A DNA stretch of 7,638 nt, taken from Fimenecus sp045613585. Lineage in GTDB: Bacteria > Bacillota > Clostridia > Oscillospirales > Acutalibacteraceae. This document shows, one piece after another, positions 1 to 6,768 of the stretch. How positions within the stretch are numbered: the first letter of the stretch is position 1; every line of letters starts with the position of its first letter. A program made the translations under genes and the position numbers. Where the stretch lies: contig JAZLBG010000087.1 in NCBI GenBank assembly GCA_045613585.1, positions 1-7,638 on the forward strand, given 5' to 3'. The notes under the pieces were generated by a model. It had not been told where the DNA came from and did not search any database. It was given only the letters and a program-made list of their open reading frames with translations.

Positions 1-121
1 TATCTCTCCCTCCGTCAACGCTAACGCGTTGCCACCTAATTCTCACCTGCCGGTTCGGTCGGTGCTTCTGCTTTGCAGAGGTGTCCACCGGACACCCGCA
101 CCTCGTCAGAGGGAGGCAAAA
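1..121. repeat. GC-rich intergenic repeat with nested hairpins (MITE-like), possibly cut by the window edge
   Basis: No gene is visible here. Outer arms CTCCCTC (6-12) and GAGGGAG (109-115) are inverted. Inside them lie CAACGC/GCGTTG (16-21 with 26-31, loop TAAC), TCTGC/GCAGA (67-71 with 75-79, loop TTT) and GTGTCC/GGACAC (81-86 with 90-95, loop ACC). GGTGC (61-65) can also pair with GCACC (98-102), enclosing the last two hairpins as a three-way junction. I count 71 G+C in the first 120 bases, far above the surrounding AT-rich sequence. From memory, the ends (CTCCCTCCGTCA and GTCAGAGGGAGGC) resemble dispersed palindromic repeats common between genes in gut Clostridia. No transposase is present, so it would be a non-autonomous element or a structured RNA. 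It lies beyond the terminator of the membrane-protein gene. Confidence 0.6.
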
Positions 122-158
122 TAACACCATTCAATTAGCCCTACAAACTCAAACTTAT

Positions 159-189
159 AAAAAAAATGGTGGAGAATTTTCTCCACCAT
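159..189 (-). terminator. Rho-independent terminator of the membrane-protein gene
   Basis: Arms ATGGTGGAGAA (166-176) and TTCTCCACCAT (179-189) form an 11-bp perfect stem with a 2-base loop. An eight-A run at 159-166, whose last A is also the first base of the stem, reads as a U tract on the minus strand. The hairpin begins 8 bases after the stop codon of the gene at 197-1951. Its core nearly repeats the terminator at 3698-3718. Confidence 0.9.
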
Positions 190-196
190 ATAATAA

Positions 197-1951
197 TTAT
201 TTAACGCTATTAACTGTTACAATATCGCCTTTTGCATCTTTATTTACAACAAAAGTAATTGTGTCACCGGTATTGAGTATAACAATCTTTTCTGCATTTT
301 TAACCGCAACTTTGTAATATGTTGCATTATCAACTAACTTAATATAGAAATAAGTTTCGCCACCTGTAATAATGCTTCTGATTTCTTCAACTTTACCCGT
401 TACATCAACTGTTTCAACTTTTGGTGTATCGTCTTTATCTTCTTCACCCATTGAGTCAACATCTACATTCACATTAACACCATTATCTTCGAGTGCCTGT
501 GCATAACTTTCTGTACACTCTGTAAGATTTGTACCAACGCCAACAATAGTTGACTGTTCAACGTTAACCATTGCATACATTTTTACAAGTTGGCTTGAGT
601 CTTTAAGTGCCATAAAGTAAGTTGGTTGACCACTTACGTTAAGAAGAATTGGGAATGTTGCCTGATAACCATACTGCTGAACTTTACCTTGTGCAGATGT
701 TCTTGCAGTTTCTTCAAGAGCGCCTGCTTGTTGATAATAAACAGCTTCTTTTGTTCTTTGGTTGATAAGAATAAATCCAATAATTGATTGGTCAGAACTG
801 ATTGATGTAACGCCTGTATACATATAAACGTCATCGTTAAGTGCTAAATAGTTATAACCTGAAGATGTAATTTTAACATTTTCCTGACCTATAATTGAGT
901 TCCAGAAACCGTTATTATATTGACCATAGTAATTATATTGCTGATTAACAATGTTTGCAGAATAAACCTGGTCGAGCCACTGAAATTCTTTATCTGTAAC
1001 AAATTTATCAGTAGGAAGTTTTGTGTTTTTATCAAGGCTTGTTGAAATAAGTGTTGTGTCACCATTAATTGAATCAACAATAACTGCACCAATTACATCA
1101 GTACCACCAAAAAGACCAATTGTTTTATCAAGAACCGGAACAATCCAGAATGGTCTGCCTGTTTCGTCAATTTCAAAAGATGCTTCACCAAACATAAGTG
1201 ATGGGTATTTAAAACGAATGTGACGAATAAGGTACTCGTTAAAATGTTCAGCTGGAGAATATTTCATTCCTTCTTCAAGACGAACTTCTTTAGCTTCTTC
1301 AGTTGTCATATCAACTATAATATATGCAGGAATACCCTCTTTTGTGTTTTTAAGCCACTTGAAAATATCGCCATAATCAAGAGATTGAACACGAACTGGA
1401 GTGCCCTTATAGTTAATTTGTGTTGAATAATATTCGTTAACTACAAACTGTGAAACATAGTCAGAAAGCTTACCAAGTGCACGTGTTGCAAGAATTTTTG
1501 ATGAATCTTTATCAAGACGTGGCACTGATGAAAAGTCAATTTCTGCAACTTCTTCTGCAAAGTTACCCTCTTTAACATCTATAAGCTCTGCATAATCTTT
1601 TGCTCTGAAAAATGATGCACCTGTAAGATAACCTATACCAACAATTACAACAAGCACAAGAATAAGAGCAATTGGAATTTTAACATTATTTTTTGCATAC
1701 TCCATATATTCAGGACGGAAATATGCCTTTGAAATTAAACCATAAATACCAATATAAGAAAAAATAACTATACCGATATAAATGTAAAGTTCAATCGCTT
1801 TAAAATTAAGTGCAGGAAGCATAACATAAAAAGCAACTACAGCAACTACAAGAGAAAGCAAAATACTTATAATTACTCTTTTAAGATTACTGCCTTTTGG
1901 AGTTTCAGGAACAACTGATTTGCTACTGAAATCAACATTAATTGGGTCCAT
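197..1951 (-). CDS. Conserved three-pass membrane protein with large extracytoplasmic region, function unknown
   Basis: The protein has 584 residues. A short N-terminus with basic residues (K19, K24, R25) precedes hydrophobic segments at about 26-46, 51-74 and 92-110. The loop between the second and third segments is basic, which by the positive-inside rule puts the N-terminus inside and residues from about 111 onward outside. That large part contains mixed alpha/beta sequence with lines such as RPFWIVPVLD (266-275) and a second similar unit near 365-475. An acidic linker (about 497-511) leads to a small all-beta C-terminal module (about 514-584) that could be OB-fold-like. One stretch (335-350) is rich in Tyr, Asn and Gln. 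I believe it belongs to a conserved Firmicutes family but cannot name it, and no catalytic motif is evident. The ATG is preceded by GAGG at 1960-1963 with 8-base spacing. The gene appears monocistronic, with its own promoter and terminator. Confidence 0.85.
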   Translation of the reverse strand: MDPINVDFSSKSVVPETPKGSNLKRVIISILLSLVVAVVAFYVMLPALNFKAIELYIYIGIVIFSYIGIYGLISKAYFRPEYMEYAKNNVKIPIALILVLVVIVGIGYLTGASFFRAKDYAELIDVKEGNFAEEVAEIDFSSVPRLDKDSSKILATRALGKLSDYVSQFVVNEYYSTQINYKGTPVRVQSLDYGDIFKWLKNTKEGIPAYIIVDMTTEEAKEVRLEEGMKYSPAEHFNEYLIRHIRFKYPSLMFGEASFEIDETGRPFWIVPVLDKTIGLFGGTDVIGAVIVDSINGDTTLISTSLDKNTKLPTDKFVTDKEFQWLDQVYSANIVNQQYNYYGQYNNGFWNSIIGQENVKITSSGYNYLALNDDVYMYTGVTSISSDQSIIGFILINQRTKEAVYYQQAGALEETARTSAQGKVQQYGYQATFPILLNVSGQPTYFMALKDSSQLVKMYAMVNVEQSTIVGVGTNLTECTESYAQALEDNGVNVNVDVDSMGEEDKDDTPKVETVDVTGKVEEIRSIITGGETYFYIKLVDNATYYKVAVKNAEKIVILNTGDTITFVVNKDAKGDIVTVNSVK

Positions 1952-1982
1952 AGATTTTACCTCTTTTCCATAATATGTTAAT

Positions 1983-2012
1983 AGTATAACATAAAACTAC
2001 TATAAAATACAA
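1983..2012 (-). promoter_or_regulatory. Predicted SigA promoter of the membrane-protein gene
   Basis: On the minus strand there is an extended -10, TGTTATACT (1991 to 1983), with a -35-like TTGTAT (2012 to 2007) 18 bases upstream. The -35 matches consensus only in TTG, so recognition would lean on the TGn extension. It would give a leader of about 25 bases carrying the SD. Confidence 0.5.
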
Positions 2013-2027
2013 TATATAAATGAAAGC

Positions 2028-2049
2028 GGGACGATATTAACATCGTCCC
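2028..2049. repeat. Intergenic hairpin, possible terminator of nth or repeat remnant
   Basis: GGGACGAT (2028-2035) and ATCGTCCC (2042-2049) form a perfect 8-bp stem with loop ATTAAC, followed by CTAC on the plus strand. On the minus strand the hairpin begins 13 bases past the nth stop codon. The bases after it there (GCTTTCATTT) are only a weak U tract, so termination would be imperfect. The GC-rich stem, 6-base loop and following CCCCT resemble the hairpin at 7362-7381, suggesting a dispersed palindrome family. Confidence 0.55.
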
Positions 2050-2062
2050 CTACAAAATCACA

Positions 2063-2689
2063 TTATATTGCTTTCTTACAATATTCATTTACTGCACAAT
2101 TTTCGCAATTTGCTTTACGAGCTGTACAAACTGCTCTGCCGTGAAGCACTGCACGATGACAGAAATCGTTACTTTCGTCAGGTGGCAAGATTTTCTTTAA
2201 TTCCATTTCAACTTTTTTAGGGTCTTTTGTATCTACTAGTCCCATTCTATTTGTAAGTCTAATTAAGTGAGTATCTGCCACAACTGCAGGTTTTTTGTAA
2301 ACATCACCCACAATTAAATTTGCAGTTTTTCTGCCCACACCTGAAAGTGTTGTTAAGTCTTCAATATTATCAGGCACTACTCTGTTAAATCTATCCCTTA
2401 CTCCCCTTGCCATTTCAATAATATCGCGAGCTTTCCCGTGATAGAATCCACAAGAGTGAATAATATCTTCAATATCTTTAACATCTGCATTCACATAATC
2501 GTCAAGTGTTCTGTATTTATTAAAAAGTGCGGGGGTTACTAAATTCACCCTCGCATCTGTACACTGTGCCGAAAGACGTGTTGCAACAAGAAGTTCAAAG
2601 GGATTGCCTGCCACCAATGAGCAAATTGCATCAGGATATTCCTTTTTTAGCCCCTCAATAAGAAGTTTTGCACGTTCTTTTTTAGTCAT
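2063..2689 (-). CDS. nth: Endonuclease III (DNA glycosylase/AP lyase)
   Basis: Removes oxidised pyrimidines from DNA and cleaves the resulting abasic site by beta-elimination, in base excision repair. The 208-residue length is typical. A helix-hairpin-helix lies at about 113-127, with LSGVGRKTAN carrying the catalytic lysine (K121). The catalytic aspartate is D139 in VADTH. The C-terminal [4Fe-4S] loop has the family spacing C188-x6-C195-x2-C198-x5-C204. NPFELL and LSAQ near residues 29-42 are also conserved. All key residues are present, so the enzyme should be active. Its ATG lies 3 bases past the stop of the upstream regulator, and the SD (GGAG, 6-base spacing) sits within the regulator's last codons, implying translational coupling. 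AlkA- or MutY-type relatives are excluded by the lysine plus this cluster spacing. Confidence 0.97.
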   Translation of the reverse strand: MTKKERAKLLIEGLKKEYPDAICSLVAGNPFELLVATRLSAQCTDARVNLVTPALFNKYRTLDDYVNADVKDIEDIIHSCGFYHGKARDIIEMARGVRDRFNRVVPDNIEDLTTLSGVGRKTANLIVGDVYKKPAVVADTHLIRLTNRMGLVDTKDPKKVEMELKKILPPDESNDFCHRAVLHGRAVCTARKANCENCAVNEYCKKAI

Positions 2690-2692
2690 AAA

Positions 2693-2917
2693 TTACTCCG
2701 GATAATTCATATTATTAGGAAGTCCTAATAAAAAGTCTGCTGAAACATTAAAATACTTACAAAGAGCAACAATATCTTTAAGGCTTGGTTCAGTTGTACC
2801 TGTTTCTAAAAACGAAACCTTACGCTGAGTAATGCCAAGAGCATTTGCTAAATCCTTTTGTGTAATTGTTGGTATTTTTGCACATCTTAAATATTTTAAT
2901 CTATCATGAAATTGCAT
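2693..2917 (-). CDS. Small XRE/Cro-C1 family helix-turn-helix regulator
   Basis: A 74-residue single-domain DNA-binding protein. The helix-turn-helix spans about residues 19-40: TQKDLANALGI is the positioning helix, and TQRKVSFLETG holds the recognition helix. EPSLKDIVALCKYFNVSADFLLG (44-66, described here in part) is the usual fourth and fifth helix of this family. There is no sensor or dimerisation extension, so its signal is unknown. I chose the ATG at 2917 because GAGGGTG (2923-2929) lies 5 bases upstream of it; an in-frame ATG at 2941 would add 8 residues but has no SD. It is the first gene of a two-gene unit with nth and diverges from the flavin reductase gene. Autoregulation or control of that divergent gene is possible but only inferred. 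No toxin partner is next to it. Confidence 0.9.
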   Translation of the reverse strand: MQFHDRLKYLRCAKIPTITQKDLANALGITQRKVSFLETGTTEPSLKDIVALCKYFNVSADFLLGLPNNMNYPE

Positions 2918-2983
2918 TTCTACACCCTCAAATAACCGCATTGATACGCAGTCAAAAATAATCGCCCTGAAAGGCGTGCAAAT

Positions 2984-2992
2984 ATAATACCA
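2984..2992 (-). promoter_or_regulatory. Possible extended -10 promoter for the regulator-nth unit
   Basis: On the minus strand, TGGTATTAT (2992 to 2984) fits the TGnTATAAT extended -10 with one mismatch. The sequence 17 bases upstream (TTTTAT) is a poor -35. A small inverted repeat, CGCC/GGCG (2963-2966 with 2973-2976), lies just downstream in the predicted leader and could be an operator or leader hairpin. Confidence 0.4.
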
Positions 2993-3034
2993 TAACGTTC
3001 ACAAAAATAAAAGATGTAGTTTGAAAATAACTAT

Positions 3035-3058
3035 ACAAAAATTTATGAAGATTTTTGT
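3035..3058. repeat. Inverted repeat in the divergent intergenic region
   Basis: ACAAAAAT (3035-3042) and ATTTTTGT (3051-3058) are perfect 8-bp arms separated by 8 bases. A second short one, AAGTT/AACTT (3060-3064 with 3070-3074), follows directly. Both are AT-rich, so chance is a real alternative, but they lie between two divergent promoters where operators would be expected. Confidence 0.35.
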
Positions 3059-3074
3059 TAAGTTTTACGAACTT

Positions 3075-3090
3075 TTTCAACATTTCAACA
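3075..3090. repeat. Tandem 8-bp direct repeat upstream of the flavin reductase promoter
   Basis: TTTCAACA occurs twice with no gap (3075-3082 and 3083-3090), 28 bases before the predicted -35 box. A direct repeat at this distance could be an activator site, but two copies of an AT-rich octamer could also arise by slippage. Confidence 0.45.
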
Positions 3091-3118
3091 AAGTTATGAA
3101 CAGTCTATCATATTTACC

Positions 3119-3147
3119 TTGTTTTTGGCAGATGTTAGGTATATAAT
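3119..3147 (+). promoter_or_regulatory. Predicted SigA promoter of the flavin reductase gene
   Basis: A perfect -10 TATAAT (3142-3147) lies 17 bases after a -35-like TTGTTT (3119-3124). A second TATAAT at 3151-3156 would be 20 bases from TTGGCA (3125-3130), which is less likely. The leader would be about 23 bases and carries the SD AAGGGG (3163-3168), 8 bases before the ATG. Confidence 0.65.
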
Positions 3148-3176
3148 AATTATAATTTATATAAGGGGTAATTCAT

Positions 3177-3683
3177 ATGCAAAAAGAAATTAATGTAAGA
3201 GAATTAAAAGATAATTTTGTAAAAATGATTAGTAATGACTGGGCTTTACTTACAGCAGGCAAGAGTAATGATTTCAACACAATGACTGTAAGTTGGGGTG
3301 GAATTGGTGAACTCTGGAATAAAGATGTTTGTTTTGTTTTTGTTCGCCCACAACGTTACACTTATGAATTTATGGAAAAGAACGACTATTTTTCACTTTC
3401 ATTCTTTGGTGGAGAATATAAGAAAGAATTAGGAATTTGTGGTAGCAAATCTGGTCGCGATATTGATAAAATTGCAGAGACAGGATTTTCTCCAATTAAT
3501 TTAGGCGATGCAGTTGGCTTTAGTCAGGCAAAAGTAAATATCGTACTTAAAAAACTTGCTTACCAAGATATGAAACCTGACGGATTTATAGATGAAACAA
3601 TTATAAACAACTATGCTAATAACGATTTTCACAGAATTTATGTTGGTGAGATTGTGAAAGTAATTCAAAATTCAGAATGCTGA
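3177..3683 (+). CDS. Flavin reductase family protein (FMN-binding split barrel)
   Basis: A cytoplasmic protein of 168 residues, normal for the short clostridial members of this family, which bind FMN and are associated with NAD(P)H-dependent flavin reduction. Family features visible are NDFNTMTVSWGGIG (31-44), the usual FMN phosphate/isoalloxazine-contacting region, then VRPQRYTYEFME (57-68), SGRDIDK (92-98), and a closing strand NDFHRIYVGEIV (149-160). No membrane segment or metal-binding motif is present. The start is fixed by AAGGGG 8 bases upstream. It is the only plus-strand gene, with its own promoter and terminator, so it appears monocistronic. The physiological partner cannot be told from sequence: stand-alone members may supply reduced flavin, reduce small molecules, or act in redox stress. 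It diverges from a small XRE regulator that might control it. Confidence 0.88.
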   Translation: MQKEINVRELKDNFVKMISNDWALLTAGKSNDFNTMTVSWGGIGELWNKDVCFVFVRPQRYTYEFMEKNDYFSLSFFGGEYKKELGICGSKSGRDIDKIAETGFSPINLGDAVGFSQAKVNIVLKKLAYQDMKPDGFIDETIINNYANNDFHRIYVGEIVKVIQNSEC

Positions 3684-3697
3684 ATATAAAAAAATAT

Positions 3698-3727
3698 AGG
3701 TGGAGAATTTCTCCACCTTTTTCTTTT
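3698..3727. terminator. Bidirectional terminator between the flavin reductase gene and der
   Basis: AGGTGGAGAA (3698-3707) and TTCTCCACCT (3709-3718) form a near-continuous stem; the natural loop is AATTT. On the plus strand it runs into TTTTTCTTTT, ending the flavin reductase transcript 15 bases after its stop. On the minus strand it is followed by ATATTTTTTT, so it can also end the der transcript arriving from the right. The 79 bases between it and the der stop codon (3728-3806) show no gene. Confidence 0.9.
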
Positions 3728-3806
3728 GCACATTTTAGTTTATCGAGTTGTTTAATATCCCCATCTATCCATTTAAAGTGATTGGTTATTGTGGACAGAG
3801 TAGAGA

Positions 3807-5138
3807 TTATTTTTTGTTGTTTTTATCGCGTTCACGGACAACAAATCTTGTTGGTGTGCCTTCAAGACCGAAAACTTCGCGAATCTGGTTATCGATATAT
3901 CTCTGATAACTATAATGGAACAAATCTTTATTATTCACGAAGCAAACGAATGTTGGTGGACGTGTTGAGGCCTGAGTCATATAGTAGATTTTAAGGCGTT
4001 TGCCCTTATCTGATGGTGGCTGAACACGAGCAGTTGCATCTGCAAGGACGTCGTTAAGCTTACCTGTTGAAATTCTCATAGCATTCTGTGTATCAACAAA
4101 CTTAATAAGCTCAAAAAGTCTGTCAAGTCGTTGACCTGTTTTAGCACTAATAAATATAATTGGTGCATAGCTCATAAATGAGAAATCAACCATAAGCTTT
4201 TTACGATATTTATCCATTGTCTGACCGTCTTTTTCAACTAAGTCCCATTTATTAACCGCAATAATACAAGCCTTACCCAATTCGTGAGCAATACCTGCAA
4301 CCTTTGAGTCTTGTTCTGTAAAGCCTTCAGCTGCATCAATCATAATAACGCACACATCTGCTCTTTCAACTGCCATACGAGCACGGATTACTGAATACTT
4401 TTCAATTTGGTCTTCAACCTTACTTTTACGACGAAGACCTGCAGTATCAATAAACATAAATGAACCATGAGCATTATTGATATAAGTATCGGTTGCATCA
4501 CGAGTTGTACCTGCAATATTTGAAACGATAACTCTTTCTTCTCCCGCAATTTTATTGATAAGTGAAGATTTACCCGCGTTTGGTTTACCTATGACTGCAA
4601 CTTTAACAGTATCATTCTCTTCTTCTATTTCAGTTTCATCTGGCAAATATTCAAGGACTTTATCAAGCAAGTCACCTGTACCATGACCATGAGCAGCAGA
4701 AACTTGAATAGGGTCACCAAGCCCTAAATTATAGAACTCATAGAACTCTGCAGGAGGCTCACCTAATGAATCAGCCTTATTTACGCAAAGAATAATTGGT
4801 TTATTGCTCTTGATAAGCATTGTTGCAACTTCTTCATCAGTAGCCACAACACCTGTACGCACATCTGTTACAAAAATAATAACATCAGCACTATCAATAG
4901 CAAGCTGAGCCTGACGACGCATCTGTGAAAGAATAATATCGTCTGAATATGGCTCTATACCACCTGTATCAATCAAAAGCATTTCATGACCTAACCACTC
5001 ACAATCACCATAAATTCTATCACGAGTAACGCCAGGTGTATCGTCAACAATTGAAAGACGTTTACCAATAAGCTTATTAAAAAGTGTGCTTTTACCTACA
5101 TTTGGACGACCAACAATCGCCACTACGGGTTTCGCCAT
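3807..5138 (-). CDS. der: Ribosome-assembly GTPase Der (EngA)
   Basis: An essential GTPase with two tandem G domains that acts in late 50S subunit maturation. The 443-residue length is normal. G domain 1 shows GRPNVGKS (10-17), DTGG (57-60), NKAD (120-123) and SA (147-148). G domain 2 shows GKPNAGKS (184-191), DTAG (231-234), NKWD (296-299) and SAK (331-333). An acidic linker (169-176) joins them, and the C-terminal KH-like domain covers about 350-436, ending in a basic lysine-rich tail. All nucleotide-binding motifs are intact. The start ATG overlaps the stop codon of the DUF512 gene by one base (TAATG), with GGGGGTG 5 bases upstream (5144-5150), so the two are translationally coupled. In many Clostridia plsY and gpsA follow der; here a terminator follows. 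Confidence 0.98.
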   Translation of the reverse strand: MAKPVVAIVGRPNVGKSTLFNKLIGKRLSIVDDTPGVTRDRIYGDCEWLGHEMLLIDTGGIEPYSDDIILSQMRRQAQLAIDSADVIIFVTDVRTGVVATDEEVATMLIKSNKPIILCVNKADSLGEPPAEFYEFYNLGLGDPIQVSAAHGHGTGDLLDKVLEYLPDETEIEEENDTVKVAVIGKPNAGKSSLINKIAGEERVIVSNIAGTTRDATDTYINNAHGSFMFIDTAGLRRKSKVEDQIEKYSVIRARMAVERADVCVIMIDAAEGFTEQDSKVAGIAHELGKACIIAVNKWDLVEKDGQTMDKYRKKLMVDFSFMSYAPIIFISAKTGQRLDRLFELIKFVDTQNAMRISTGKLNDVLADATARVQPPSDKGKRLKIYYMTQASTRPPTFVCFVNNKDLFHYSYQRYIDNQIREVFGLEGTPTRFVVRERDKNNKK

Positions 5139-6451
5139 TATTTCACCCCCAGAATATCTGTTAAAATCTGACTTCCGCCACCGCTTGTCAGAATAATTTT
5201 CGTACTTAATTTTTCTTCTAACTCCTCAACTGTCATATCGTCAAGAAATTTGTTTTTATTTTCGGTATGGTTTGTGTAATCACTAATCATACTACTTGGC
5301 AAAATTAAATAATCACCTAAATCACAATCTTTTAATTGCTCATAAAGGTCAACACCTGTTATAAGACCTGAAACTGTTATTGTTTCACCAAAAAAGTTGT
5401 TGATTATTTTTTGAACATTGATTTCTACGCTATACTTTTCTTCTGCTTTTTTGCAAAGTTTTGCAAGATATGGGTAAAAATCAGCACCAGTTGCCAATGT
5501 TACTTTTTTATTGACTGGTTTTTTATTACAATTTTCAAGTTCATAAAGAAAATCGTTATAAAATGAACGGACTAAACCTACACCGTTATCAAGTTGCGGA
5601 TAGTCATCATAATAATCTTCACTTGGCAAATCACGTTCTGCCTTAATGAAAAACTCGTCGGCAGGATAGCAAAGACCCGTGCCATATTTTTTACGGAAAG
5701 TTGCAGAGTACTCTTCGATAATATCAATTACTTCCCCTGCTGTTCGCTTATTATAAGGCTCAAGTTTTTCTAAACCATCGCGAAACTTTGTAAGCCCTAC
5801 GGGAACTGCTGCAATACTTTGAACTGATGGATAAAGTGCCGATAATTGTTCTATGCTATATCTTAACTCATCACCATCGTTAACACCTGGACAAAGCACA
5901 AGTTGAGTATTCATTTGTATACCCGCATCAGCTAATCTTTTAATAATTTTAAGGGATTCCCCTGCATTTTTGTTCTTCATCATCTGAACACGAAGTTCAG
6001 GATTCATTGTATGGACAGAAATATTAACAGGGCTTATATGCATTGAAATAATGCGCTCAATTTCATGCTCTGTAATATTAGTGAGGGTTATATAGTTACC
6101 AAAAAGAAACGAAAGTCGACTATCGTCGTCCTTGAAATACAAACTTGGTCTCAAACCTTTTGGTAACTGGTCAATAAAGCAGAAAATACACTTATTTTTG
6201 CAGTGATGTTGCTTGTCCATAAGATATGTTTCAAACTCAAGACCACAATCTGTATTCTTTGTTTTAATGACTTTGAATTTTCCGTCACTACATTTAAAGG
6301 TCATTGTGATATTTTGCTCTGCCATATAAAAATCGAAGTCAAGAACATCCATAATCTCTTTACCATTGATTTTAAGCAATTCGTCACCAGCTGAAATGCC
6401 TTTCACATCACAGATTGAGTTCTTTTTGACACCACTTATTTTTACTGACAC
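5138..6451 (-). CDS. DUF512 family protein: PDZ-like, radical SAM-like and DUF512 domains
   Basis: About 437 residues, a conserved clostridial and cyanobacterial family of unknown reaction. An N-terminal PDZ-like segment includes GISAGDELLKING (18-30). A radical-SAM-type cysteine set, C84-x3-C88-x2-C91 in CKNKCIFCF, suggests an [4Fe-4S] cluster and S-adenosylmethionine chemistry. The C-terminal DUF512 region has hallmark stretches YPADEFF (262-268), NGVGLVRSF (289-297), FFGETITVSGLITG (353-366), LILPSSM (382-388) and FLDDMT (402-407). I chose the GTG at 6451 because AGGTGA (6457-6462) lies 5 bases upstream; a GTG at 6460 would add 3 residues but has only AAGGG 3 bases away. It overlaps der by one base, a pairing common in Clostridia, so a link to ribosome or cofactor maturation is conceivable. 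No clear promoter is visible between it and the rpmF terminator. Confidence 0.9.
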   Translation of the reverse strand: MSVKISGVKKNSICDVKGISAGDELLKINGKEIMDVLDFDFYMAEQNITMTFKCSDGKFKVIKTKNTDCGLEFETYLMDKQHHCKNKCIFCFIDQLPKGLRPSLYFKDDDSRLSFLFGNYITLTNITEHEIERIISMHISPVNISVHTMNPELRVQMMKNKNAGESLKIIKRLADAGIQMNTQLVLCPGVNDGDELRYSIEQLSALYPSVQSIAAVPVGLTKFRDGLEKLEPYNKRTAGEVIDIIEEYSATFRKKYGTGLCYPADEFFIKAERDLPSEDYYDDYPQLDNGVGLVRSFYNDFLYELENCNKKPVNKKVTLATGADFYPYLAKLCKKAEEKYSVEINVQKIINNFFGETITVSGLITGVDLYEQLKDCDLGDYLILPSSMISDYTNHTENKNKFLDDMTVEELEEKLSTKIILTSGGGSQILTDILGVK

Positions 6452-6490
6452 AAATATCACCTACCCTTAACAAGTTTTTATGCAAGACTA

Positions 6491-6522
6491 AAAGGCGGAG
6501 AGAAATCGTTCTTTCCGCCTTT
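6491..6522 (-). terminator. Hairpin terminator or attenuator after rpmF
   Basis: AAAGGCGGAGAGAA (6491-6504) pairs with TTCTTTCCGCCTTT (6509-6522) across loop ATCG: 14 positions with one imperfect pair (6500/6513, G-U on the plus strand, A-C on the minus strand). On the minus strand the stem ends in TTTT and then AG, a short U tract. It sits between rpmF and the DUF512 gene, so it may end the yceD-rpmF transcript or let part of it read through into DUF512-der. Confidence 0.75.
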
Positions 6523-6541
6523 CTTAATTTAAAATAACAAA

Positions 6542-6730
6542 TTAAGCTTCTTCTTTAAGAGCAACAACCTGTCTGCCCTTATACTGACCGCATTCGCCAC
6601 AAACTCTGTGTGGTCTCTTGTACTGGCCACAAGCTGGGCACTTTACAAGCTCAGGAGCTGTCATCTTCCATACGTTTGAACGTCTTTTATCTCTTCTTGT
6701 TTTAGAAACTCTTCTCTTAGGTACTGCCAT
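6542..6730 (-). CDS. rpmF: 50S ribosomal protein bL32
   Basis: A 62-residue basic protein of the large ribosomal subunit. The N-terminus MAVPKRRVSKTRRDKRR is the family signature. Two CxxC pairs, CPAC (32-35) and CGEC (45-48), form the zinc-ribbon version of bL32 rather than the cysteine-free type some bacteria keep for zinc shortage. GQYKRPHRVC between them is typical. The SD is strong: GGAGG (6739-6743), 8 bases before the ATG. It follows yceD with a 38-base gap, the classic yceD-rpmF order. The plsX and fab genes that often come next in other bacteria are absent here; a hairpin and the DUF512 gene follow. Confidence 0.98.
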   Translation of the reverse strand: MAVPKRRVSKTRRDKRRSNVWKMTAPELVKCPACGQYKRPHRVCGECGQYKGRQVVALKEEA

Positions 6731-6768
6731 TTTAAGAACCTCCGTTTAATATTTTGAAATTTAATTAA

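Noticed and set aside
1..121. tRNA or other classical RNA gene in the left-edge structured region
   Set aside because: There is no acceptor stem, T-loop GTTCGA-type motif or CCA end; GGTTCGGTC at 52-60 resembles a T-loop only superficially and the stems do not make a cloverleaf of tRNA size.
81..317. Plus-strand open frame of 78 codons
   Set aside because: It starts inside the hairpin repeat, crosses the terminator and runs antisense into the membrane-protein gene; no SD and no protein-like pattern.
634..1426. Several 66-68 codon open frames on both strands within the membrane-protein gene
   Set aside because: All overlap the long coding frame, lack SD sites and look like shadow translations.
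2693..2917. XRE gene as antitoxin of a toxin-antitoxin pair
   Set aside because: The adjacent genes are a complete nth and a divergent flavin protein; no small toxin-like gene is present.
2918..2941. Longer XRE regulator starting at ATG 2941
   Set aside because: No SD precedes 2941, while GAGGGTG is well placed before the ATG at 2917, inside the extension.
3782..3994. Plus-strand open frame over the 3' end of der
   Set aside because: Antisense to conserved Der C-terminal sequence, with no promoter or SD evident.
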